Source: Lentzea waywayandensis
GTDB taxonomy: Bacteria > Actinomycetota > Actinomycetes > Mycobacteriales > Pseudonocardiaceae
Length of the DNA stretch: 64,000 nt
Reading direction: 5' to 3'
Assembly: GCF_900115955.1 (NCBI RefSeq)
Contig: NZ_FOYL01000001.1
Location: forward strand, 744,001 to 808,000
Part shown: positions 40,001-51,622 of the stretch, piece after piece
How positions within the stretch are numbered: position 1 is the first letter of the stretch
How the letters are laid out: each line of letters starts with the position of its first letter
Notes under the pieces: model-generated
The model's input: the letters and a program-made list of their open reading frames with translations, nothing else
The model's database searches: none
Told to the model about the DNA's origin: nothing
Position numbers and translations under genes: made by a program

Positions 40001-43000
40001 GTCCGGCCGCACCCCGAACGACTCGATCAACCGGTACAGCGCCACCTCGACGGCGAACAACGCCGGCTGCGCCACTCCGGTCTGGTTCAACGCCTCCTGG
40101 TCGTCGCCCCACATGACCTCGCGCAACGCGGGGTCGAGGTTGACCAGGGCGGCGTCGAACGCCTCCGCGAACACCGGGAACGCCTCGTACAGCTCACGCC
40201 CGGCCCCGATCCGCTGCGCCCCCTGCCCGGAGAACAGGAGCGCCAACGGCCTGCCCGCCGCGACACCTTCCGCGACAACCTCGCCATCGAGCACCACCGC
40301 CCGGTGGTCGAACAACGCCCGCGTGGTCGCCAGCGAGAACCCGACGTCCACAGCGGACACACCGCTGCCCACCAACGCCGTGATCCGTTCGACCTGCGCC
40401 CGCACCGACGCCGCCGACTTCGCCGACACCGCCAACGGCACCACGCCGACCTGCGGAATCGATTCGGATTGCCCTGCCCCCAGGGGGCTGCGAGCCCCCA
40501 TCTCAATCATCTCAGGCAGGTCTGACAATTCCTGAGCGTCCGGAGCCTCGATGATCACGTGAGCGTTCGTGCCCGAGACACCGAACGACGAGATGCCGGC
40601 GCGACGTGCGCGCGACACCGTCGGCCACGCGCGGGACGAGGTCAGCACCTCGACGGCGCCGGACTCCCAGTCGACCTGCGTGGTCGGCGTGCCGACGTGC
40701 AGCGTCTCGGGCAGCACGCCGTGGTGCAGCGCCTGCACCATCTTGATCACGCCCGCGACACCCGCGGCGGCCTGCGTGTGGCCGATGTTCGACTTGATCG
40801 AGCCCAGGTAGAGCGGCTCGGAGCGGTCCTGCCCGTACACGGCCAGCAGCGCCTGCGCCTCGATCGGATCGCCGAGCTTCGTGGCGGTGCCGTGCGCCTC
40901 GACGGCGTCGACGTCCGCGGGCGACAGGCCGGCCGAAGCCAGGGCCGAGCGGATCACTCGCTGCTGCGACGGGCCGTTCGGCGCGGTCAGGCCGTTCGAG
41001 GCACCGTCCTGGTTGACGGCCGAGCCGCGCACGACTGCCAGCACCGTGTGGCCGTTACGAACGGCATCGGACTGACGTTCCAGCACCAGCAGACCGACGC
41101 CCTCACCCCAACCGGTGCCGTCCGCGTCGTCGGAGAACGCCTTGCACCGTCCGTCAACGGAAAGTCCGCGCTGACGGGAGAACTCGACGTAGGTGGTGGG
41201 CGTCGACATCACCGTCACGCCACCGGCGACGGCCAGCGAGCACTCCCCCGACCGCAGCGCCTGCGAAGCGAGATGCAGTGCCACCAAAGAAGAAGAGCAC
41301 GCGGTGTCGACCGTGACGGCCGGGCCCTCGAAGCCGAACGTGTAGGAGACACGGCCCGAAGCGATCGAGCCCGCGCTGCCCTGGCCCTGGTGTCCCTCGA
41401 ACTCGCCACCGTCCAGAATGGACGCGTAGTCGTTGTACATGACGCCGGTGAACACGCCGGTCGCACTGCCCCGCAACGAAGCCGGGTCGATCCCGGAGCG
41501 CTCCAGCGCCTCCCAGGTGGTCTCGAGCAGCAGGCGCTGCTGCGAGTCCGTGGCCATGGCCTCACGCGGGGACATCCCGAAGAAAGCGGGGTCGAACGCG
41601 CCCGCCTCGTGCAGGAAGCCACCGGCGATCGAGTAGGTCGTGCCCGCGTGGTCGGGGTCCGGGTGGTAGATGCCGTCGACGTCCCAGCCGCGGTCGACCG
41701 GGAACTCCGTGATGGCGTCAACGCCGTCGGACACGAGCCGCCACAGGTCCTCGGGCGACGACACTCCTCCGGGATAGCGGCAGGCCATGCCGACGATCAC
41801 GATCGGATCGTCCGAAGTGGACACCAGGGCAGGCAGCTGCGACACCGCGTCCGAGGCGCCGAACAGCTCGTCCTTCAGGAAACCGGCGAGCACGGCGGCG
41901 GTCGGGTAGTCGAACGTCAGCGTCGCGGGCAGGCGCAGCCCGGTGACCTCACCGAGGCGGTTGCGCAGCTCGACCGCGGTCAGCGAGTCGAAGCCCAGCG
42001 ACTGGAAGGCGCGCGACGGGTCGATCGTCTCGCCGCCGCTGTGTCCGAGCACCGCGCCGACCTCGGCCCGGACCAGGTCCAGCAACGCCTCCAGGCGGCC
42101 GGTGTCGTCGAGACCGGTCAGCTTCCGCACGAGCGACGACGAGGTGCCGGACGTGGCCGTGCGGCGAGCGCGGACCTTCACCAGTCCCTGCAGCACGGCC
42201 GGAACCTCGCCGCGCGCCCGGAACACCGGCAGGTCGAGCCGCAGCGGCAACACCAGCGCGGCACCCGAGGACAGTGCGGCGTCGAAGAGTTCGACGCCTT
42301 CCGCGGGCGTGATCGGCGGCATGCCCGACTTGGCGAGCCGCTCGGCGTCGGCGCCGGACAGCATGCCCGTCTCCGCCCACGCGCCCCACGCCAGCGACAC
42401 GCCCGGCAGGCCCTGCGAACGCCGGTGCTCGACCAACGCGTCGAGGAACGTGTTGCCCGCCGCGTAGTTGCCCTGGCCCGACGAACCGAAGATGCCCGCA
42501 CCGGACGAGTAGACGACGAACGCCGAGACGTCGCCTGCGAGCTCGTGCAGGTTCCACGCGGCGTCGACCTTGGGGCGCAACACGTTCGACAGACGCTCTG
42601 GCGTGAGCGACTCGACGACGCCGTCGTCCAGGACACCCGCGGTGTGCACGATGGAACGGATCTGTTGCCCTGCGAGGAGATTCGCGACGGCATGCCGGTC
42701 GGCGACGTCGCAGGCCGCGACCGTGACCGACGCGTCCAGCTCCGCCGCCCAGTCCGGCGTCTCACCGCGCCTGCTGACCAGCACCAGGTCGCGAACACCG
42801 TGCGCGGCGACGAGATGCCGCGCGATGACCTGGCCGAGCCCACCGGTACCGCCGGTGATCAGCACAGGTCCTTCCAGCACAACGCTCTCGGCGGCGGCGA
42901 CACGGGCGACGCGCGGCACGAACACCTCGCCGTCCCGCACCCGCAGCTGCGGTTCGGCACTCGCGAGCGCCGCGTCCGGCAGGTCTCCGTCGGTCTCGAT

Positions 43001-46000
43001 CAACGCGAACCGGCCGGGATGCTCCGACTGCGCGGCCCGCACGAGCCCCCAGACCGCTGACGCGCCCAGATCACCCTGTCGCGTCACGAAAACGAGCTTC
43101 TCGGCACGTTCGGCCGCGATCCACTCCTGGATCTTCGCGAGCACCTGGGCCGTCACCGCGTGCGCGGCCTCGACCGGAGCCCCTTCCGTCTCGACGCGCT
43201 CGACGACGTGGGCCGCCGGAACCGCCTCGGTGAGCGTGATCGGCACCCAGTCCAGCCCGAACAACGCGTCCTGCGCGGCGCTGAGCTGCTGTGCCGACAC
43301 GGCCCGCGTGACGAGCGAGCCGACCGTCGCGACCGGCGCGCCGGCGGCGTCGGCGATGGCGATCTCCATGGAGCTGTCACTCGTGGTCCGCAGCCGCACC
43401 CGCAACGACGTGGCGCCGACCGCGTGCAGCGCGACGCCTTCCCACGAGAACGGCACCGCGCCCTCGGTCCGCTGGTCCGCGAACGCGACCGCGTGCAGTG
43501 CCGCGTCCAGCAGCGCGGGGTGGATGCCGAAACCGGTGGCCGTCACGTCGTCGGGCAGCGCGACCTCGGCGAACACCTGGTCGCCCAGCTTCCACGCGGC
43601 CCGCAGGCCCTGGAACGCGTGCCCGTAGTCGAACCCGAGCTCCGCGAACCGCTCGTAGACGCCGTCGACCTGCACGGCCTCGGCGCCCGCGGGCGGCCAC
43701 GCCGAGGTGTCGAAGTCGGCGATCGTGGCGCCGGACGCCAGGAAGCCGGACGCGTGCTCGGTCCACGGCAGGTCGCTGTCCTCGGGACGGCTGTGGATCG
43801 CCACCGCCCGCCGGTCACCGTCCCCGCCGACCCGGATCTGCACCTGCACGGCGCCGGACTCGGGCAGCACGAGCGGCGCCGCGATCGTCAGCTCGTCCAC
43901 GCGGTCGAGGCTCACCTCGTCCGCGGCCCGCAGCGCGAGCTCGACGAGTGCCGCGCCGGGCACGAGGACCTTGCCGTGCAGCGAGTGGTCCCGCAGCCAC
44001 GGGTGGGTGCGCAGCGACAGCCTGCTCGTGAACAGCAGGCCCTCTCCGCCGGCGAGCTCGACGGCGGCGCCGAGCAGCGGGTGCTCGACCGCGCCGAGAC
44101 CGGCCGACCGGACATCCGAGCGCGTGGACACCTCTGGCCAGAACGTTCGCTGCTCGAACGCGTAGGTCGGCAGGTCGATCTTCCGGCCATGTTGACAGAA
44201 CCTGTTCCAATCAACATTGACGCCGTCAACATTGATTCGGCTCAATGCCGTCAACATTGACTTGACCTCGTCACCATTGCGCCGCACCGCGGGCACGCAG
44301 CCGTCCACCATCGCGGACAGCACGCCGTCCGGCCCGATCTCCACGAACTTCACGTCACCCAACGAGGTCACGTTGTCGTGGAAGCGGACCGTGTCGCGGA
44401 CGTGGTTCACCCAGTAGTCGACGGTGGTGACATCGCCGGAGGTCGACATTCCTACAACCGGCTCGTGGAACGTCAATCCACTGATCGCCTCACGGAAGTC
44501 GTCCAGCATCGGCTCCATCAACGGCGAGTGGAACGCGTGCGACACCTTGAGCCGCTTGTTCTTCCACTTCTGTGCGATGGCGAGCACTTCTTCTTCGACG
44601 CCGGCGATCACCACGGACCGAGGTCCGTTGACCACCGCGATGGACACGCCATCGGTCAGGTGCTCGCGCACCTTCTTCTCGGAAGCGACCACGGACACCA
44701 TGGCGCCACCGGCGGGCAACGCCTGCATGAGCGACGCACGCGCCGTCACGAGCTGGCACGCGTCTTCGAGGCTGAAGACACCGGCGACGTGCGCGGCGGC
44801 GATCTCACCGATCGAGTGGCCCGCGACGCGGCTGGGCTTCACGCCGTAGAACTCGAACAACCGGTACAGCGCGACCTGGAACGCGAACAGCGCGGGCTGC
44901 GCGACCCCGGTCAGGTTGAGCGCTTCCTGGTCGTCGCCCCACATGACCTCGCGGACGGCCGGGTCGAGGTTGGCCAGCACCGCGTCGAGCGCCTCGGCGA
45001 ACGCGGGGAACGCCTCGTACAGCTCACGGCCCATGCCGACCCGCTGCGACCCCTGCCCGCTGAACAGGAACGCCGGCTCGCTGGCCTTCGCGACACCGCT
45101 CGCCAGCACCTCGCCGTCGAGCACCACGGCTCGATGGTCGAACGACGCGCGCGTGGTGAGCAACGAGAGCGCGATGTCCGCCGCGTGCCCCGGCCACGCA
45201 TTGATCCGCTCGACCTGCCCGGCCAACGCCTCCGCCGAGCGCGCCGACACCACGTAGGGCACGGGCACCGCATGGGGCACGGACACCGGAACCGCCTCGA
45301 CCTGTTCCGGCGCGCTCGGCGCCTCCAGAATCACGTGCGCGTTAGTGCCCGAGACACCGAACGACGAGACGCCGGCGCGACGCGGGCGGGAGACGGAAGG
45401 CCACGTCGTCGCGGCCGTGACCAGGGAGACCTCGCCCGCGGTCCAGTCGATGTGGGTCGACGGCTGGTCGACGTGCAGCGTCGCGGGCACGACGCCGTGG
45501 CGCATCGCGTGGACCATCTTGATGATGCCCGCGACACCGGCGGCGGCCTGGGTGTGGCCGATGTTCGACTTGATGGAGCCGAGCAGCAGCGGCGACGGGC
45601 GGTCCTGGCCGTACACCGCGAGCAGCGCCTGAGCTTCGATCGGGTCGCCCAGAGTCGTGCCGGTGCCGTGCGCCTCGACCACGTCGACGTCGGTCACGGC
45701 AAGTCCGGCCGAAGCCAGTGCGGAGCGGATCACACGCTGCTGTGACGGCCCGTTCGGCGCGGTCAGGCCGTTCGAGGCGCCGTCCTGGTTGACCGCAGAA
45801 CCGCGCACGACCGCCAACACGGTGTGGCCGTTGCGCAGCGCGTCGGACTGGCGTTCCAGCACGAGAAGGCCGACGCCCTCGCCCCAGCCGGTGCCGTCGG
45901 CGGCGTCGGCGAAGGACTTGCAGCGGCCGTCCATCGCGAGGCCGCGCTGCTTGGAGAAGGCGACGAACGAGCCCGGCGTCGACATGACGGTCACACCGCC

Positions 46001-49000
46001 GGCCAGTGCCAGCGAGCATTCGCCGTTGCGCAGGGCCGAGGACGCGAGGTGCAGTGCCACCAAAGAAGAAGAGCAAGCCGTGTCGACGGTGACGGCGGGA
46101 CCTTCGAGGCCGAAGGTGTAGGCGACACGGCCGGACAGCACGCTCTGCGCGGTGCCGGTGCCCTGGTAGCCCTCGAAGATGTCGTCGGACACCAAAGTCG
46201 AGTAGTCGTTGGACATCACGCCCGCGAACACGCCGGTTTTGGAGCCGCGAACGGAAGCCGGGTCGATGCCCGCACGCTCGAAGGCCTCCCACGCGGTCCG
46301 CAGCAGCAGCCGGTGCTGCACGTCCGTGGCGAGGGCCTCGCGCGGGGACATGCCGAAGAAGTCCGGGTCGAACGCCGGGGCGTCGTGCAGGAACCCGCCC
46401 TGCATCACGTGGGTCTTGCCGGCGGCGTCCGGGTCCGGGTCGAAGAGCCCGTCGAGGTCCCAGCCGCGGTTCGACGGGAAGCCGGTGACGCCGTCGCGCT
46501 CCTCGAACACCAGGCGCCACAGCTCTTCCGGCGACGCCACGCCACCTGGGTAGTGGCAGGCCATGCCGACGATCACGATCGGGTCGTCGGAAACGGCTCC
46601 AGCGGCCACTTCCGGCACGTAGACGTCCGCGCCGAACAGCTCGTCCATCAGGTAGGAGGCCAGGGCGCCGGCCGTCGGGTAGTCGAAGATCAGGGTCGCG
46701 GGCAGGCGGATGCCGGTCGACGCCGTCAGACGGTTGCGCAGCTCGACCGCGGTCAGCGAGTCGAACCCGAGCCCCTGGAACGTGCGGGTTCGGTCCACTT
46801 CGGACGCGCTGCCGTGGCCGAGCACAGCGGCGACCTCGGTGGCGACCAGGCCCAGCAACGCTTCCAGCCGGGCGTCGGAGCCGAGCCGCGACAGTTCGGC
46901 GACAAGGCCGTCCGCCGCAACGGACTGAGCGGCGGCGCGGCGCTTCGGAGTCTTGATCAGGCCGCGCAGCAACGGCGGCGGCGTGCCCTGAGCGCGCAGC
47001 GCCGGAAGATCCAGGCGAAGCGGCAGCAGGAAGGCGTCCGATCCGGCGGCACCGGCGTCGAACAGGGCCAGGCCCTCGGCGACCTTCAGCGGAGGCATGC
47101 CGGACCGGGCGATGCGCTGCATGTCGGCGTCGGACATGGCGGCGGTCATGCCGGAGGTCTGCTCCCAGGCGCCCCACGCCAGCGCGACCGCGTGTTGACC
47201 TGATGCGCGTCGGACACGAGCAAGAGCGTCGATGAAAGCGTTGGCGGCGGCGTAGTTCGCCTGTCCGGCGCCACCGAACGTGCCCGCGGCCGACGAGAAC
47301 AGCACGAAGGGCACGTCAGGCAGAAGCTCGTGCAGGTGCAGCGCGGCGTCTGCCTTCGGACCCAGGACGACGGCGATGCGCTCCGGCGTCAAGGATTCAA
47401 CGACACCGTCGTCCAGCACTGCGGCCGTGTGCACGACGCCGCCGACGGAGTGCCGCGACAGCAACGATTCCAGCGCCGAACGGTCGGAGACGTCACACGC
47501 CTCCACGATCACGTCCGCGCCCAGCTCCCGCAACGCCGAGACGTCAGCGGTTCCGCTGCGCGAGACGAGCAGCAGTTCACGAACGCCGTGCTCCGCAACG
47601 AGATGCCGGGCCACCAGTTGGCCGAGTCCGCCGGTACCACCGGTGATGAGGACGCGACCGGACCAGGACAACTGCGAGACAGGCAGCGCGGCCCGCGCGA
47701 GGCGAGCGGCCAGAACGACACCGTCGCGGATCGCCAGCACCGGCTCGTCGGTCGTCAACGCGTGCAGCACCGCGCCCAGGGACGCGTCGGAGAAGTCCAG
47801 GTCCACCAGCACGAAACGGCCGGGGTGCTCGGACTGCGCCGACCGCACCAGGCCACGCGCGGCGGCCGCGGCGAGATCGTCGCCGTCCACCGCTCCGCGC
47901 GTCACGAACGCGAGCCGGCCCGCGGGCCGCGTCACGAACTCCTGGATCAGCGCCAGCACTCGCGCGCACGTCTCGCGAACATCCGTGCCGACCACAGGAA
48001 CCAGCGTCAGGTCGGCGTCCGTCAGCTCGGAGACGACGGGACCGGCGGCCAGCGACAGCACGTCCGGACCGAGCACCGCGACGGTCTGCTCCGCGAACCC
48101 GGCCGGCAGCTCGACGGGCGCCCACTCGACGCGGAACAACGAGTCGCGCTCGACCCCGGACCCCAGCTCGTCAACGGGAACCGGCCGCGTCTGCAGAGCC
48201 TCGACGGATGCGACAGGAGCGCCGGTCGCGTCGGCGACGGCGATCTCCATCGAGCCGTCCTCACCGCGCGACAGCCGCACCCGCACCGCGGAAGCGCCCG
48301 ACGCGTGCAGCGTCACGCCCTGCCAGGAGAACGGCAGCCCACCGCGGCTGATCGAGCCGAGGTCACCGAACCCGGCGGCGTGCATACCGGCGTCCAGCAA
48401 CGCGGGGTGCAGCCCGAACGCGCCGCCGTCGACGCCCTCGGGCAGCGACACCTCGGCGTAGACGACACCGTCGCCGCCACGCCACACCGCTTGCAAGCCT
48501 TGGAAGACCGGGCCGTAGTCGAAGCCCATGTCGGTGAAGCGCTCGTACGACCCGGCGACGTCGACGGACTCGGCACCGGCGGGCGGCCACACCGAGGCGT
48601 CGAACGACACGGCGCTGGTGCCCGAGCCGAGCACGCCGGAAGCGTGCTGAAGCCAAGGCACGTCAACGGAACCCTCGGCCCGCGAGAAGATCGCGACGCT
48701 GCGCCTGCCCTCGGAGTCGGCCGCACCGACGGAGACCTGCACCTGGGCAGCGGTGTCCGGCGTCAGAACGAGCGGCGCGGCGAGCGTGAGCTCCTCGACG
48801 CGGTCACAGCCGACCTCGTCCGCCGCGCGAACAGCGAGCTCCAGGAAAGCCGTGCCGGCGAACAGAACCCGGCCCATCACGACGTGATCCGCGAGCCACG
48901 GGTGCGTCGCGAGCGACAACCGGGACGTGAACAGATGGCCCGACGAACCCGCCAGCTCCACGGCCGCGCCGAGCAACGGGTGACCGACCGAGCCCAGTCC

Positions 49001-51598
49001 GGCGCCGCGCACGTCGCCGGACTGCGTCTTCGGGCGCGGCCAGAACCGCTGCCGCTGGAACGCGTACGTCGGCAGGTCCGCCTTCTGCGCGCCGGAACCC
49101 TCGAACAGCCGGGTCCAGTCCACGGGAACGCCCGCGACGTGCAGCCGCGACAGCGCCGTCACGAACGCCAGTTCCTCGCCGCGGTCCTTGCGCGCGGTCG
49201 GGATCGCGTCGTCGACCATCGCGGCGAGCACGCCGTCCGGGCCGACCTCGACGAACGTCTTGTCGCCCAACGCGGTCACGGTGTCGTGGAACCGCACGGC
49301 GTCGCGGACGTGCCGAACCCAGTACTCGGATTGTTCAACAATCCCACGACTCACCAAGGGGATGGAGGGATTGTTGAACGAAATGCCGGAGATCGCCGCG
49401 CGGAAGTCCTCCAGCATTGGCTCCATCAGCGGCGAGTGGAACGCGTGGCTGACCTGAAGCTGCTTCGACTTGCGCGGAGCACGATCGTTGAGTTGTTCAA
49501 CAATCCTACGCGCTTCGCTCTCCACACCGGCGATGACCAGCGACTCAGGGCCGTTGATCGCGGCGATCGAGACATCGGCGGTGAGCAGCGGGAGGACCTC
49601 GTCCTCCGTGGCCTGCACCGCGATCATCACGCCACCGGCCGGGAGCGCCTGCATGAGCGAGGCGCGGGCGGTCACCAGCGTGCAGGCATCCTCAAGGGAG
49701 AACACCCCGGCGACGTGCGCGGCCGCGATCTCACCGATCGAGTGGCCCGCCACCTGCTCCGGCACGAGTCCGAACGACTCCAGCAACCGGAACATGGCGA
49801 CTTCGAAGGCGAACAACGCGGGCTGGGTGTAGCGGGTCTGCTCGAGCGCGGCAGCGTCGTCGCCCCACATCACCGAACGCAGAGCGGGGTCGAGGTGCTC
49901 AAGCGCGGCGTCGAACGCGGCCGCGAACACCGGGAACCGCGCGTGCAGCTCACGGCCCATGCCGAGGCGCTGGGATCCCTGTCCGGAGAACAGGAACGCG
50001 AGCGTGGTCTCGTCGGCGGCCACCCCGCGGGCGAGCTCGGTGCCGTCCGGCAGCACCACGGCCCGCTGTTCGAACGACGCCCGCGCCGTCGCCAGGGTGA
50101 ACGCGATGTCCAGCGGGGACAGGGAGTCCACGACCGCCCGCAGCCGATCCCGTTGCGCGTCCAGGGCGGCCGCGGTGCGACCGGACAGAACCCACGGCAG
50201 CACAGCGGGAGCGGACACGACCGGAGCAGCCTCGACGACCAGCGGCGGAGCCTGCTCGAGGATCACGTGCGCGTTCGTGCCCGAGACACCGAACGCGGAC
50301 ACGCCGGCACGCAGCGGGCGGTCGACCGAGGGCCACGGCCGCGCGTCGTGCAGCAGCGACACGTTGCCCTTGGTCCAGTCGACCTGGGTGGAGGGCGTGC
50401 CGAGGTGCAGGGACCGGGGAAGCAGTCCGTTCTGCAGCGCCATGACGACCTTGATCACGCCGGCGACTCCCGCGGCGCCCTGGGGGTGACCGATGTTGGA
50501 CTTGATCGACCCGAGGTAGAGCGGCTCGGCGCGGTCCTGGCCGTACACCGAGAGGATCGCCTGCGCCTCGATCGGGTCGCCCAGGGTGGTTCCGGTGCCG
50601 TGCGCCTCGACGGCGTCCACATCGGACGGTGTGAGGCCGCCGTTCTGCAGTGCCTGACGGATGACGCGCTGCTGCGAGGGCCCGTTCGGCGCGGTCAGGC
50701 CGTTGGAGGCACCGTCCTGGTTGACGGCGGACCCGCGGACCACGGCGAGGATCTTGTCGCCGGCGCGCTGCGCGTCGGACAGGCGCTTCAGCACCAGCAC
50801 GCCGACGCCCTCGGACCAGCCGGTGCCGTCCGCGTCGTCGGAGAACGCCTTGCAGCGCCCGTTTCCGGCGAGCCCGCCCTGCGAGGTGAAGGCGGCGAAC
50901 CCGGCGGGCGTCGTCATGACCGCGACACCACCGGCGAGCGCCAGGTCGCACTCACCGGCGCGCAACGCGGAGGAGGCGAGGTGTAGTGCCACCAACGAAG
51001 AAGAGCAGGCGGTGTCGACGGTGACTGCGGGACCTTCCAGTCCCAGCAGGTAGGAGATGCGGCCGGAGAGAACGGAGGCGGCGAACGCGGTCGTGGCGTA
51101 GAGGCCGACGTCCTCGCCCGAGCGCGAGAGCAGGTCGGCGTAGTCCTGCGAGGTGGTGCCCATGAACACGCCGGTCTTGGTGCCGCGCAACGACTGCGCG
51201 TTCACCCCCGCGCGTTCCAGGGCCTCCCAGGCGGTCTCGAGCAGGAGGCGCTGCTGCGGGTCCATGACGACGGCTTCGCGGGGCGAGATGCCGAAGAACC
51301 CGGCGTCGAACGACGCCGGGTCTTCGAGGAAACCACCTTCGATGGTGGCGGAGTTGAGATCGGAGACGTCCCAGCCGCGATCGGCGGGGAAGCCGCCGAT
51401 CGCGTCCCTGCCCTGTGCGACGACCTGCCAGAGCTCCTCGGGCGAGGCCACCCCGCCGGGGTACCGGCAGCCGATGCCCACGATCGCGATCGGTTCCACC
51501 GCTGCCGCGATCAGCTGCTGGTTCTGCTTGCGCAGCCGGTCGATCTCCTTCAGTGACGACCGCAGAGCCTCGACGTACTGGTTAGCAGAGGTGGTCAT
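22007..51598 (-). CDS. Type I modular polyketide synthase, six KS-AT-DH-KR-ACP modules
   Basis: 9863 residues. It opens with a coiled-coil N-terminal docking segment ([20 protein letters not shown], residues 8-27) and ends with a C-terminal docking segment. Between them are six modules of identical order. Active-site residues for modules 1-6 are: KS Cys198, 1842, 3434, 5040, 6693, 8346; AT Ser620, 2262, 3872, 5477, 7136, 8763; DH His905, 2538, 4149, 5754, 7416, 9040; KR Tyr1449, 3045, 4653, 6300, 7957, 9589; ACP Ser1614, 3205, 4812, 6465, 8117, 9748. All ATs carry the malonyl motif HAFH. No ER or TE is present. It should add six acetate units and leave six conjugated double bonds, as the C-type synthases of polyene clusters do. 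The ATG has GAAGGA upstream and follows the previous PKS stop by 24 bp. Confidence 0.97.
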   Translation of the reverse strand: MTTSANQYVEALRSSLKEIDRLRKQNQQLIAAAVEPIAIVGIGCRYPGGVASPEELWQVVAQGRDAIGGFPADRGWDVSDLNSATIEGGFLEDPASFDAGFFGISPREAVVMDPQQRLLLETAWEALERAGVNAQSLRGTKTGVFMGTTSQDYADLLSRSGEDVGLYATTAFAASVLSGRISYLLGLEGPAVTVDTACSSSLVALHLASSALRAGECDLALAGGVAVMTTPAGFAAFTSQGGLAGNGRCKAFSDDADGTGWSEGVGVLVLKRLSDAQRAGDKILAVVRGSAVNQDGASNGLTAPNGPSQQRVIRQALQNGGLTPSDVDAVEAHGTGTTLGDPIEAQAILSVYGQDRAEPLYLGSIKSNIGHPQGAAGVAGVIKVVMALQNGLLPRSLHLGTPSTQVDWTKGNVSLLHDARPWPSVDRPLRAGVSAFGVSGTNAHVILEQAPPLVVEAAPVVSAPAVLPWVLSGRTAAALDAQRDRLRAVVDSLSPLDIAFTLATARASFEQRAVVLPDGTELARGVAADETTLAFLFSGQGSQRLGMGRELHARFPVFAAAFDAALEHLDPALRSVMWGDDAAALEQTRYTQPALFAFEVAMFRLLESFGLVPEQVAGHSIGEIAAAHVAGVFSLEDACTLVTARASLMQALPAGGVMIAVQATEDEVLPLLTADVSIAAINGPESLVIAGVESEARRIVEQLNDRAPRKSKQLQVSHAFHSPLMEPMLEDFRAAISGISFNNPSIPLVSRGIVEQSEYWVRHVRDAVRFHDTVTALGDKTFVEVGPDGVLAAMVDDAIPTARKDRGEELAFVTALSRLHVAGVPVDWTRLFEGSGAQKADLPTYAFQRQRFWPRPKTQSGDVRGAGLGSVGHPLLGAAVELAGSSGHLFTSRLSLATHPWLADHVVMGRVLFAGTAFLELAVRAADEVGCDRVEELTLAAPLVLTPDTAAQVQVSVGAADSEGRRSVAIFSRAEGSVDVPWLQHASGVLGSGTSAVSFDASVWPPAGAESVDVAGSYERFTDMGFDYGPVFQGLQAVWRGGDGVVYAEVSLPEGVDGGAFGLHPALLDAGMHAAGFGDLGSISRGGLPFSWQGVTLHASGASAVRVRLSRGEDGSMEIAVADATGAPVASVEALQTRPVPVDELGSGVERDSLFRVEWAPVELPAGFAEQTVAVLGPDVLSLAAGPVVSELTDADLTLVPVVGTDVRETCARVLALIQEFVTRPAGRLAFVTRGAVDGDDLAAAAARGLVRSAQSEHPGRFVLVDLDFSDASLGAVLHALTTDEPVLAIRDGVVLAARLARAALPVSQLSWSGRVLITGGTGGLGQLVARHLVAEHGVRELLLVSRSGTADVSALRELGADVIVEACDVSDRSALESLLSRHSVGGVVHTAAVLDDGVVESLTPERIAVVLGPKADAALHLHELLPDVPFVLFSSAAGTFGGAGQANYAAANAFIDALARVRRASGQHAVALAWGAWEQTSGMTAAMSDADMQRIARSGMPPLKVAEGLALFDAGAAGSDAFLLPLRLDLPALRAQGTPPPLLRGLIKTPKRRAAAQSVAADGLVAELSRLGSDARLEALLGLVATEVAAVLGHGSASEVDRTRTFQGLGFDSLTAVELRNRLTASTGIRLPATLIFDYPTAGALASYLMDELFGADVYVPEVAAGAVSDDPIVIVGMACHYPGGVASPEELWRLVFEERDGVTGFPSNRGWDLDGLFDPDPDAAGKTHVMQGGFLHDAPAFDPDFFGMSPREALATDVQHRLLLRTAWEAFERAGIDPASVRGSKTGVFAGVMSNDYSTLVSDDIFEGYQGTGTAQSVLSGRVAYTFGLEGPAVTVDTACSSSLVALHLASSALRNGECSLALAGGVTVMSTPGSFVAFSKQRGLAMDGRCKSFADAADGTGWGEGVGLLVLERQSDALRNGHTVLAVVRGSAVNQDGASNGLTAPNGPSQQRVIRSALASAGLAVTDVDVVEAHGTGTTLGDPIEAQALLAVYGQDRPSPLLLGSIKSNIGHTQAAAGVAGIIKMVHAMRHGVVPATLHVDQPSTHIDWTAGEVSLVTAATTWPSVSRPRRAGVSSFGVSGTNAHVILEAPSAPEQVEAVPVSVPHAVPVPYVVSARSAEALAGQVERINAWPGHAADIALSLLTTRASFDHRAVVLDGEVLASGVAKASEPAFLFSGQGSQRVGMGRELYEAFPAFAEALDAVLANLDPAVREVMWGDDQEALNLTGVAQPALFAFQVALYRLFEFYGVKPSRVAGHSIGEIAAAHVAGVFSLEDACQLVTARASLMQALPAGGAMVSVVASEKKVREHLTDGVSIAVVNGPRSVVIAGVEEEVLAIAQKWKNKRLKVSHAFHSPLMEPMLDDFREAISGLTFHEPVVGMSTSGDVTTVDYWVNHVRDTVRFHDNVTSLGDVKFVEIGPDGVLSAMVDGCVPAVRRNGDEVKSMLTALSRINVDGVNVDWNRFCQHGRKIDLPTYAFEQRTFWPEVSTRSDVRSAGLGAVEHPLLGAAVELAGGEGLLFTSRLSLRTHPWLRDHSLHGKVLVPGAALVELALRAADEVSLDRVDELTIAAPLVLPESGAVQVQIRVGGDGDRRAVAIHSRPEDSDLPWTEHASGFLASGATIADFDTSAWPPAGAEAVQVDGVYERFAELGFDYGHAFQGLRAAWKLGDQVFAEVALPDDVTATGFGIHPALLDAALHAVAFADQRTEGAVPFSWEGVALHAVGATSLRVRLRTTSDSSMEIAIADAAGAPVATVGSLVTRAVSAQQLSAAQDALFGLDWVPITLTEAVPAAHVVERVETEGAPVEAAHAVTAQVLAKIQEWIAAERAEKLVFVTRQGDLGASAVWGLVRAAQSEHPGRFALIETDGDLPDAALASAEPQLRVRDGEVFVPRVARVAAAESVVLEGPVLITGGTGGLGQVIARHLVAAHGVRDLVLVSRRGETPDWAAELDASVTVAACDVADRHAVANLLAGQQIRSIVHTAGVLDDGVVESLTPERLSNVLRPKVDAAWNLHELAGDVSAFVVYSSGAGIFGSSGQGNYAAGNTFLDALVEHRRSQGLPGVSLAWGAWAETGMLSGADAERLAKSGMPPITPAEGVELFDAALSSGAALVLPLRLDLPVFRARGEVPAVLQGLVKVRARRTATSGTSSSLVRKLTGLDDTGRLEALLDLVRAEVGAVLGHSGGETIDPSRAFQSLGFDSLTAVELRNRLGEVTGLRLPATLTFDYPTAAVLAGFLKDELFGASDAVSQLPALVSTSDDPIVIVGMACRYPGGVSSPEDLWRLVSDGVDAITEFPVDRGWDVDGIYHPDPDHAGTTYSIAGGFLHEAGAFDPAFFGMSPREAMATDSQQRLLLETTWEALERSGIDPASLRGSATGVFTGVMYNDYASILDGGEFEGHQGQGSAGSIASGRVSYTFGFEGPAVTVDTACSSSLVALHLASQALRSGECSLAVAGGVTVMSTPTTYVEFSRQRGLSVDGRCKAFSDDADGTGWGEGVGLLVLERQSDAVRNGHTVLAVVRGSAVNQDGASNGLTAPNGPSQQRVIRSALASAGLSPADVDAVEAHGTATKLGDPIEAQALLAVYGQDRSEPLYLGSIKSNIGHTQAAAGVAGVIKMVQALHHGVLPETLHVGTPTTQVDWESGAVEVLTSSRAWPTVSRARRAGISSFGVSGTNAHVIIEAPDAQELSDLPEMIEMGARSPLGAGQSESIPQVGVVPLAVSAKSAASVRAQVERITALVGSGVSAVDVGFSLATTRALFDHRAVVLDGEVVAEGVAAGRPLALLFSGQGAQRIGAGRELYEAFPVFAEAFDAALVNLDPALREVMWGDDQEALNQTGVAQPALFAVEVALYRLIESFGVRPDHLVGHSVGEIAAAHVAGVLSLEDACLLVTARSALMQALPAGGAMVSVIASEEEVVPHLTAGVSIAAVNGPRTVVIAGVEDEVLAVAAKWKSKRLKVSHAFHSPLMEPMLDDFREAISGLTFHEPVVGMSTSGDVTTVDYWVNHVRDAVRFHENVTRLGDVTLLEVGPDAQLSAMVDGSTAVLRRDRDEVASMLTALGQVHVDGINVDWTPLYTGGRKVDLPTYAFEHQMFWPKAVRKAGDVGALGLTRVEHPLLGAAVDVAGADGVLFTSRLSLGSHPWLADHRVFGQVLLPGTAFLELAVRAGDEVGLDRVDELTLAAPLVLPEQGAVRVQVAVGEEENGRRTVGVFSRPDGENAPWTQHATGFLASGTTVGDFDATDWPPNAESVDVEGAYERFAENGFEYGPVFQGLRAVWRGDGEVFAEVALPEDVDGAAFGLHPALLDATLHAGGFFDGAEAGLPFSWEGVSLHATGAASVRVRLRRAGDAWVIAVADTTGAPVATIGSLVTRAVSGQQVSAADRDSLFRLDWVPVSLLNAGAAAVCVEEFVGDGDVVTQTHALAARALELVQRWIAEERAERLVFVTRQDDLAASAVHGLVRSAQNEHPGRFTLIDTDAEVSEQVLAIDEPQLRVRDGQVFAARLARAEAAEPGEFTGPVLITGGTGGLGRVIAKHLVERHGVKELVLVSRTGKAEVSDLDAKVVVVACDVSDRKALQKVLKKHKVRSVVHTAGVLDDGVIESLTPERLSAVLKPKVDAAWNLHELTKNLDNFIIFSSAAGTFGAAGQANYAAGNAFLDALARHRRSAGLPAVSLAWGAWNQTGMLSEADAERMARGGTPPLSVEQGLALFDAAIAGEDAVLLPLRLDLATLRGHHEIRPLLRGLIRAKARRAAAHADSGLVQRLTAMAPEARLTALLDLVRTEVAAVLGHDGIAAVDPAKAFQDLGFDSLTAVDLRNRLTGVTGLRLPSTLIFDYPTSAVLAGFLRDELFGASDVVESLPALTSTSDDPIVIVGMACRYPGGVATPEQLWDLVVDGRDAITEFPSNRGWDLDSLYHPDPDHVGTSYTKSGGFLHDADQFDPEFFGMSPREAVSTDAQQRLLLEASWEALERSGIDPVALKGSQTGVFAGVMYNDYSLLLEGDSEGYQTTGGSPSVVSGRVSYTFGFEGPAVTLDTACSSSLVAMHWAMQALRAGECSLALAGGVTVLASPGAFIGFSRQRGLSPDGRCKAFSDSADGVGWSEGVGVVVLERLSDAVRNGHNVLAVVRGSAVNQDGASNGLTAPNGPSQQRVIRQALASAGLSTADVDVVEAHGTGTSLGDPIEAQALLATYGQDRPSPLLLGSIKSNIGHTQAAAGVAGVIKMVQALRHGVVPQTLHIDSPSSHVDWEAGSVQLLTGNASWPEVARARRAAVSSFGVSGTNAHVILEAPDAQELSDLPEMIEMGVESPLGASQPGSIQVVGAPLVVSAKSAASLRAQVEQVGALVASGVSAVDVGFSLATTRALFDHRAVVWNGVELASGVMRNRSLAFVFSGQGSQRLGMGRELYEAFPVFAEALDAALVNLDPALREVMWGDDAEALNQTGYAQPAIFAVEVALFRLLESFGVRPSQLAGHSIGEIAAAHVAGVLSLDDACLLVTARSALMQALPAGGAMVSVIASEEEVREHLTGGVSIAAVNGPRSVVIAGVEAEVLAVAERWKSKRLKVSHAFHSPLMEPMLDDFRESISGIQFHEPVVGMSTSGDVTTVDYWVDHVRDTVRFHDNVTRLGDVTLVEIGPDAQLTAMVDGLIPTLTRVKSDVESMLTALSQVHVDGINVDWTRFYGGGKRVELPTYPFNRQRYWPASAGKASDASGLGLVSVGHPLLGASVELAEGEGVVFTSRVSLSTHPWLADHVIMGRNLVPAAVLIELAIRAADEVGLDRVDDLTLAAPLVLPERGAVQVQLKVGAESNGRRQYAIHSRPEDAPDMPWTQHATGFLASGTTTGGFDATVWPPAGAVAMDYEECYERFASVGFAYGHAFQNLKAAWRVGGEIYAELALPEDVDGAAYGLHPALLDSALHAALLDETLDAGLPFSWEGVSLHATGASELRVKLTRDEGGMRRTIALADVTGAPVATVEAVIVRAVNVEQLGEARQSELFGLEWVPVTQEDVAAPASVAVLGPDVLDLGFPVVDTITETDAGLVLVPVTGSEDVLGSTHRNTARVLGLVQEWISSGKDGRLTFVTRGATTGEDLGAAAVWGLVRSAQSEHPERFGLIDLCGNNLSTAMVSVAFGVDEPQLVVRDGEVLAARLARVAGESEVRWEGKVLVTGGTGGLGAVVAKHLVETHGVRELLLVSRRGQADTAELEALGARVTVAACDVTDRDAVAELLAQHEIRGVVHAAGVLDDGVIESMTPERVLNVLKPKADAAWHLHELTSGLTAFVVFSSAAGVFGNAGQANYAAGNAFLDALSAHRKASGLPATSMAWGVWAGVSGMTGELTEAEAARMTAAGMPPITVEQGLELFDAAVTSGAALTVPVRLDLATLRARGAVAPLLQGLIRVRARRAAAGSATASGLVQKLGAMDVADRHSGLVDLVRAQVSSVLGHASIDAVDATRAFQDLGFDSLTAVELRNQLTEATGLRLPATLVFDYPTAIALADHLHAELFGSADAVADLPALVSTSDDPIVIVGMACRFPGGVTSPETLWDLVASGTDAITPFPANRGWDLDSLFHPDPDHLGTSYARAGGFLHDADQFDPAFFGMSPREALGTDGQQRILLETTWEALERAGIDPQSLRGSRTGVFAGVMYSDYAQILESDSEGHQGAGTSPSVVSGRVSYTFGFEGPSVSIDTACSSSLVAMHLAAQALRAGECSLALAGGVTVMSTPGAFVGFSRQRGLSEDGRCKAFSDSADGVGWSEGVGLLVLERQSDAVRLGHTILAVVRGSAINQDGASNGLTAPNGPSQQRVIRQALASAGLTTADVDAVEAHGTGTTLGDPIEAQALLATYGQDRDVPLLLGGIKSNIGHTQAAAGVAGVIKMVQAMRNGVVPPTLHVTSPSSHVDWSEGAVELVTEATPWPAVSRPRRAGVSSFGLSGTNAHVILEAPGALGIPPISSVRDESAGQGAAGRSVDNSAAVDNSALGGGLVPFVVSARTAEALPGQIERARSSVGVPEDVAFSLLNTRARFDHRAVVLGDEVLASGVALSQRSVAVLFSGQGSQRVGMGRELYSAFPVFAEALDAVLMYLDPAVRDVMWGDDQEALNQTGVAQPALFAVEVALYRLLESWGVKADQVAGHSIGEIAAAHVAGVLSVEDACLLVTARSALMQALPEGGAMVSVQASEDEVLPHLTAGVSIAAINGPKSVVIAGVEADVLVIAERWKSKRLKVSHAFHSPLMEPMLDDFRESLAEITLREPSIPVVTSGDVTTVDYWVNHVRDAVRFTDNVRRLRDGGATTFVEVGPDGVLSALVEDAIPLLRKDKGERVAALTALARLHVEGVKVDWSGFCAGGRKIDLPTYAFDHQRYWPAVRIGGDDASGIGMVAVGHPLLIASAELADGEGFLFTSRLAARTHPWIRHHTIMGRVMVPGAALVELAMRAGDEVGLDRLEELTLSAPVILPEHGGLALQMKVSAGDDRRTFTIHARPDEVTDAPWTQVVGGVLAKGEQRVEFDASVWPPKAEVLDVDGCYERFAEAGFAYGGLFQGLRAAWRDGDTTYAEVALPDDVNVKPFGLHPALLDAALHASLLDESGSAGLPFAWENVSLHATAATALRVKMTRDGNGLRIALADPAGNPVASVESLVMRAVAAEQPVELDSMFSVRWTPIAVPPAEAGKTVSVLGPDVLGLSVGRVEGLLSLADTDVVLVPVAGEQNAESVRAVTHRALELVQEWIREDRDGRLVFVTRGAVEGDDLAGAAVWGLLRTAQTEHPDRFGLIDVDAEESSLATLLGVLDLDEPQLVVRDGEARAARLGRVAGGTEDGGWESPVLITGGTGGLGRIVARHLVETHGVTELVLVSRSGSGDVSELEALGAKVSVVACDAADRTALWELLKQHKVRGVVHAAGVLDDGVIESLTPERVDSVLRAKVDAALNLHDLATEVSRFVVFSSAAGVFGNAGQGNYAAGNAFLDALAAHRRLNGLPGVSLAWGAWDTGMLSAEDAERMQRSGMPAISSELGLRLFDAAVAGAEPAVIPVRLDLAALKQNGDVKPLLRGLIRVKARRKVAGSETASGLVRRLSVLDEAGRIDALVDLVRGEVAAVLGYDTIAAVDPARAFQELGFDSLTAVELRNRLTAVTGLKLPATVVFDYPSSAQLAGYLKDELLGAVTDVSDLPALVSTSDDPIVIVGMACRYPGGVSSPEDLWDLVASGVDAITPFPANRGWDLDTLFHPDPDHPGTSYVRAGGFLHDADQFDPEFFGMSPREAVATDSQQRLMLETAWEALERSGIAPASLRGSSTGVFAGVMYNDYTQLIGGADTEGFGSTGASPSVISGRVSYALGLEGPSVSIDTACSSSLVALHWAMQALRAGECSLALAGGVTVMSTPGSFVGFSRQRGLSEDGRCKAFSDTADGVGWSEGVGLLVLERQSDAVRNGHQVLAVVRGSAINQDGASNGLTAPNGPSQQRVIRQALASAGLSAADVDAVEAHGTGTSLGDPIEAQALMATYGQDRDVPLLLGGIKSNIGHTQAAAGVAGIIKMVQAMRHGVLPRTLHASTPSSHVDWSEGAVELLQENTAWPSVERARRAAVSSFGISGTNAHVILEAPGALEVGRDSALGDSLVPWVVSARSEAALDGQVERIRQARGAAEDVAYSLLTARTLFDHRAVVLGGEVVARGAVSRKPVAFLFSGQGSQRIGMGRELYEAYPVFAEALDNALQHLDPALKEVMWGDDQEALNQTGFAQPALFAVEIALYRLVESFGVTPDHVAGHSIGEVAAAHVAGVLSLEDACQLITARAALMQALPQGGAMVSVIASEEEVTPYLTGNVSIAAINGPRTVVLAGEEDEVLKIAKQWKYKQLKVSHAFHSPLMEPMMPDFREAISEITFSEPAIPFQTGGDPATIDYWVGHVRDAVRFHDNVTALGDRTFLEIGPDAALTPLVDGAIPMIKRNENEVTRFLTALGRAHVEGVKVDWTPLLGQARKIDLPTYAFRRQSYWPKVVEGASDVKAAGLGSVGHPLLGAAVQLAGQDGHLFTSRISLRTHAWLADHVIMGRALVPGAALVEVALKAGEELGLDTLDELTIAAPLMLPDQGGVQIQVAIGAEENDRRTVTIYSRPEDTDLPWTENAGGTLSTSDSRGTALTEWPQGEPIDLDGVYDRFAEIGFAYGDTFQGLKNAWRHEGAVFAEVALPDGVEPGAFGLHPALLDATLHTALLQEGDGGAGLPFSWEGVKIHATGAAAVRVRMTRDDSGAMHIVVADPQGNPVAEVRSLVVRAVNTGQLNENTTRDALFTLGWTPINATEPVNATVAIAGEDHFGLVDHFVAGRVYETIETADAEVVLTEVKACSDDVVDSAHAAVSDALVNVQEWITANRPGRLWFVTKNAIAASDAEAPDPVAAAVWGLVRVAQSEHPGTFGLLDLDDQRSSLAVLRQAIGAEEPQIVVRDGEILGGRLTRAERGEETVEYGKVLITGGTGGLGRIIAKHLVENHGVGELVLASRTGQADVSDLDADVTVAACDVSDRTELAALLNAHNPATIIHAAGVLDDSTIESLTLDRIDPVLQPKVDAAWYLHELAPAANLILFSSVAGTFGNAGQANYAAANAFLDALAALRKAHDQKATSMAWGAWDTGMLSAQDAERMARSGMPAITGELGTTLFDEALQTGAAATLPVKLDFAVLRNHEVAPLLRGLVRTRSKKAVAGQETADSLITRLTALTDQGRTDALLDLVRGQVAEVLGHGENEQIEGDRQFQELGFDSLTAVELRNRLGGATGLRLPATLVFDYPTPNDLVAHLKTELLADAPEAGLPSVLADLDAFEKALAAASVDPALHQQIAGRLDVLRTKWAKNTSTEKDFESASDDEMFAMLDEELGL
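22010..22236 (-). other. C-terminal docking domain of the six-module PKS
   Basis: About 70 residues after the last ACP, with helical text ([20 protein letters not shown]) and the ending [18 protein letters not shown], typical of class 1 docking tails. Its partner PKS is not encoded downstream here; the next genes are the dehydrogenase and glycosyltransferase. The chain must therefore go to a synthase encoded elsewhere in the cluster. Confidence 0.8.
22237..27076 (-). other. PKS module 6: KS-AT(malonyl)-DH-KR-ACP
   Basis: KS Cys8346, AT Ser8763 in GHSIGEV with HAFH, DH His9040 in [11 protein letters not shown] and Asp9198, KR VLDD followed by the variant [10 protein letters not shown], Tyr9589, ACP Ser9748. 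It is the last module before the C-terminal docking region, so the hexaene thioester leaves from this ACP. Confidence 0.9.
27130..32036 (-). other. PKS module 5: KS-AT(malonyl)-DH-KR-ACP
   Basis: KS Cys6693, AT Ser7136 with HAFH, DH His7416 in [11 protein letters not shown] (preceded by a second His) and Asp7576, KR VLDD and Tyr7957, ACP Ser8117. The KS-AT linker is longer than in other modules, with an insertion encoding [18 protein letters not shown] and a [12 protein letters not shown] tandem repeat (DNA about 30655-30760). Confidence 0.9.
30655..30760. other. Atypical insertion in the module 5 KS-AT linker
   Basis: This stretch encodes a linker not seen in the sister modules. It holds two TTGTCCACA sequences (30666-30674 and 30684-30692, 18 bp apart), identical to the actinomycete DnaA-box consensus. 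It also holds a PimM-box-like TTGGGGGGATCCCCAG (30742-30757, 13 of 16 matches). The TTGTCCACA pair also reads as a six-codon tandem repeat ([12 protein letters not shown]). Any regulatory role is speculative. Confidence 0.5.
34566..34616. repeat. TCAACGTTGA / GTCAACATTGAC islands after module 4 AT
   Basis: Perfect palindrome TCAACGTTGA at 34566-34575 and GTCAACATTGAC at 34605-34616, with further TCAAC-rich text to about 34680. The stretch has far more A/T than the rest of the gene. Confidence 0.8.
35658..35730. repeat. Duplicated KS-AT linker segment, copy in module 4
   Basis: About 73 bp nearly identical to 40476-40548. It starts with the palindrome GCCCCCAGGGGGC (35658-35670) and contains CTCAGG...CCTGAG arms further on. 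It encodes the linker [15 protein letters not shown]. Confidence 0.8.
39380..39431. repeat. TCAACATTGA islands after module 3 AT
   Basis: GTCAACATTGA at 39380-39390 and GTCAACATTGAC at 39420-39431, with a GTCAACATGTAC variant between them. Same relative position as in modules 2 and 4. Confidence 0.8.
40476..40548. repeat. Duplicated KS-AT linker segment, copy in module 3
   Basis: Partner of 35658-35730. The palindrome GCCCCCAGGGGGC is at 40476-40488, and the following ATCTCAATCATCTCAGGCAG stretch is identical in both copies. Confidence 0.8.
41866..46593 (-). other. PKS module 2: KS-AT(malonyl)-DH-KR-ACP
   Basis: KS Cys1842, AT Ser2262 with HAFH, DH His2538 in [11 protein letters not shown] and Asp2698, KR VLDD and Tyr3045, ACP Ser3205. 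All catalytic residues are intact. KS-AT linker: repeated VP-rich text ([19 protein letters not shown]). The post-AT region uses AAT-GTT-GAC codons in the repeated GTCAACATTGA islands near 44210-44261. Confidence 0.9.
44210..44261. repeat. TCAACATTGA islands after module 2 AT
   Basis: TCAACATTGAC at 44211-44221, GTCAACATTGA at 44225-44235 and GTCAACATTGAC at 44250-44261. The 12-mer is an inverted repeat GTCAA-CA-TTGAC. The coding strand reads repeated NVD (AAT-GTT-GAC). Confidence 0.8.
46640..51598 (-). other. PKS module 1: docking-KS-AT(malonyl)-DH-KR-ACP
   Basis: N-terminal docking residues 1-33, KS from 34 with Cys198 (DTACSSS), AT Ser620 (GHSIGE), DH His905 and Asp1069, KR with VLDD and Tyr1449, ACP Ser1614 (GFDSL). 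In the DH motif [11 protein letters not shown] the usual proline after the glycine is alanine; the catalytic pair is kept. The AT coding region contains the AT-rich palindromic elements described separately at 49328-49506. The docking helix should receive the chain from the upstream three-module PKS. Confidence 0.9.
49328..49506. repeat. AT-rich palindromic element, three copies in module 1 AT
   Basis: The perfect palindrome GGATTGTTCAACAATCC (49328-49344) is followed by GGATTGTTGAAC (49368-49379) and GTTGTTCAACAATCC (49492-49506). On the coding strand they encode IVEQ, FNN and IVEQ. They use ATT, GTT, GAA, CAA and AAT codons that are rare in the surrounding sequence. Confidence 0.85.
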
Positions 51599-51622
51599 CG
51601 CGCTTCCTTCTCGGATCGCCCG

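Larger units (their letters stand above)
37045..41816 (-). other. PKS module 3: KS-AT(malonyl)-DH-KR-ACP
   Basis: KS Cys3434, AT Ser3872 in GHSVGE (Val instead of the Ile found in the other five), HAFH, DH His4149 in [11 protein letters not shown] and Asp4309, KR VLDD and Tyr4653, ACP Ser4812 followed by AVDLRNRL. The KS-AT linker encodes [18 protein letters not shown], almost the same as in module 4. AT-rich islands lie in the post-AT part (39380-39431). Confidence 0.9.

Noticed and set aside
22007..51598. Enoylreductase domains in the six-module PKS
   Set aside because: I looked for GVNFRD-type and NADPH-binding ER motifs between DH and KR in each module and found none; the spacing is also too short.
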